DNA from: Bacillota bacterium
GTDB taxonomy: Bacteria; Bacillota_A; Clostridia; Lachnospirales; Bianqueaceae
Direction of reading: 5' to 3'
Length of the DNA stretch: 6,181 bases
NCBI GenBank assembly: GCA_017420625.1
Contig: JAFOIR010000193.1
Location: forward strand, 1 to 6,181
Shown: piece after piece, positions 5,261 to 6,181 of the stretch
Position numbering within the stretch: position 1 is the first letter of the stretch
How the letters are laid out: each line of letters begins with the position of its first letter
Program-made: the position numbers and the translations under genes
Notes under the pieces: model-generated
Seen by the model: only the letters and a program-made list of their open reading frames with translations
Told to the model about the DNA's origin: nothing
The model's database searches: none

Positions 5261-6181
5261 ATGACAGAAAGAAACAAGTGGCAAGCACTCATCGGCCACT
5301 GTGCCGATTTCCTGGAGAGTCGGGAAAAGGGAATGACTGTCTGCGCTTCTTTTCCGGACTTCGAAGCACATACGCAAAGAGAATGGGAACTCATGTACGA
5401 CTTCTGCTTCCGTGGGACTGACGCGAACTTTACTCCACCTCTCTGGGCTTCCGTCTACCTGGGAGAAAAAGCACTGTTGAACCGGACGACACTGGAGATA
5501 ATCCAGTTTTACCATCGATGGGGCTATGAACCGCAGTGGATCGAGGGCAATCCCCCCGACTATCTAGGAGAACAACTTCGTTTCCTCGAGTATTTGCTCG
5601 GTGCAGAAGATGGAGATCCGGCGGCACGTGTACAGGCCGCGTCCGACTTCCTGGACGATTATCTTCTGGAAGGATTGAAGGCTGTCAGCCAAAGCCTCGC
5701 AGATTATTCGGATGTTTATTCCGGGATTCCGACGTTCTTCCAGGATGTACTTAATCAGCTCAGCCTCCATGAGATCAGAGAGGAGGATCTGGGCGGCGCA
5801 GGATCTATGCTGAAGCAACCCATTCCCGATGAAGAAGAACATATCATCGCCAGCGGCGGCCTCAACAACTGCGGCGGAATCTGTGTGATCCGGCCGCACG
5901 TGCAAGAAAACTGCGTGGTTCAGATCGAATCTGACTGCAATCTTTCGCACGCACCGCAGATCAGAGCCTGTGTCCGCGGCCGCGGATATCGGAAGACTTA
6001 TCTGAACCCCGACCGTCTGCGCTATCCGATGCGCCGGCTCGGCGAACGCGGAAGCGGAAAATTTGAACGCATCAGCTGGGAAGAAGCGGTTAACGAAGTT
6101 GCAGACAATATAAAACGCACCGGACGCGAATATGGTCCGGGCAGCCGCTTTGTGCTGTACGGTACCGGCGTATGCGGGATC
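5261..6181 (+). CDS. TorD-type chaperone fused to a DmsA-like molybdopterin oxidoreductase (3' end cut by window)
   Basis: An open frame runs without a stop from the ATG at 5261 to the last base (307 residues visible). Residues 1 to ~175 are helical and match the TorD/DmsD chaperone family. The best mark is NPPDYLGEQLRFLEYLLG at 97-114, a form of the family's EPxDHxxxELxFM motif with Tyr in place of His. Residues ~176-195 are a short acidic linker with no twin-arginine leader. From ~195 the protein reads as the start of a DMSO-reductase-family catalytic subunit: NNCGGICVIRPHV (Cys204, Cys208), IRACVRGRGYRK (Cys237), then LNPDRLRYPMRRLGERGSGK and FERISWEEA, as in DmsA. The catalytic domain should bind molybdopterin guanine dinucleotide and a [4Fe-4S] cluster, but Gly200 stands where the first cluster cysteine is expected. 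Substrate unknown. The molybdenum-ligand region lies beyond the window or near its edge. Confidence 0.88.
   Translation, partial: MTERNKWQALIGHCADFLESREKGMTVCASFPDFEAHTQREWELMYDFCFRGTDANFTPPLWASVYLGEKALLNRTTLEIIQFYHRWGYEPQWIEGNPPDYLGEQLRFLEYLLGAEDGDPAARVQAASDFLDDYLLEGLKAVSQSLADYSDVYSGIPTFFQDVLNQLSLHEIREEDLGGAGSMLKQPIPDEEEHIIASGGLNNCGGICVIRPHVQENCVVQIESDCNLSHAPQIRACVRGRGYRKTYLNPDRLRYPMRRLGERGSGKFERISWEEAVNEVADNIKRTGREYGPGSRFVLYGTGVCGI

Noticed and set aside
5785..5850. Possible Tat signal between the chaperone and catalytic domains
   Set aside because: The linker is acidic, has no twin arginine and no hydrophobic stretch, so it cannot be read as a Tat leader.
5564..5950. A 128-codon minus-strand frame in the region of the fusion gene
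   Set aside because: The plus strand carries TorD-like and DmsA-like sequence in one continuous frame through the same bases.

Overview
The window looks like chromosomal DNA from an anaerobic member of the Bacillota, probably a clostridial lineage. The reasons are strong GGAGG-type ribosome binding sites, use of GTG and probably TTG starts beside ATG, extended -10 promoters, moderate GC with AT-rich intergenic stretches, and gene families common in anaerobic Firmicutes (AraC regulators, PrsW-type membrane proteases, DmsA/DmsB-like redox modules). No rRNA, tRNA, CRISPR array or insertion sequence was seen. The taxonomic call is inference only.

Left half (1-2882): a complete AraC-family regulator with a cupin-like sensor region (24-1154) is followed on the same strand by a PrsW-family membrane protease (best start TTG at 1253, ends 1987). 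That gene converges on, and overlaps by 50 bp, an EamA/DMT-type transporter on the minus strand (1938-2882).

Middle (2883-3509): a divergent intergenic region has an extended -10 promoter for the transporter, an AT-rich perfect inverted repeat, and a plausible rightward promoter for a small orphan protein of 68 residues (3063-3269). The start of that small gene carries two overlapping hairpins that exclude each other. A likely terminator (around 3298-3336) follows it, and then an extended -10 promoter (3445-3453) drives the next operon.

Right half (3510-6181, running off the edge): a tightly packed redox operon. Its genes are a DmsB-like ferredoxin with 16 cluster cysteines in four groups, an NAD(P)H/FAD-dependent oxidoreductase of the NirB/rubredoxin-reductase type (8-bp overlap with the ferredoxin gene), and a 3'-truncated gene starting one base after the previous stop codon. 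I read the last gene as an in-frame fusion of a TorD/DmsD-type molybdoenzyme chaperone (residues 1 to about 175) to the N-terminus of a DmsA-like molybdopterin oxidoreductase (from about residue 195). None of the three visible proteins has a Tat leader or a membrane segment. The simplest reading is a soluble cytoplasmic electron chain: NAD(P)H to FAD, to the Fe-S subunit, to the molybdenum subunit, with the maturation chaperone built into the catalytic chain. The substrate cannot be told from this window. The fusion, together with a missing first cysteine in the catalytic subunit's Fe-S motif, is the most interesting content here.
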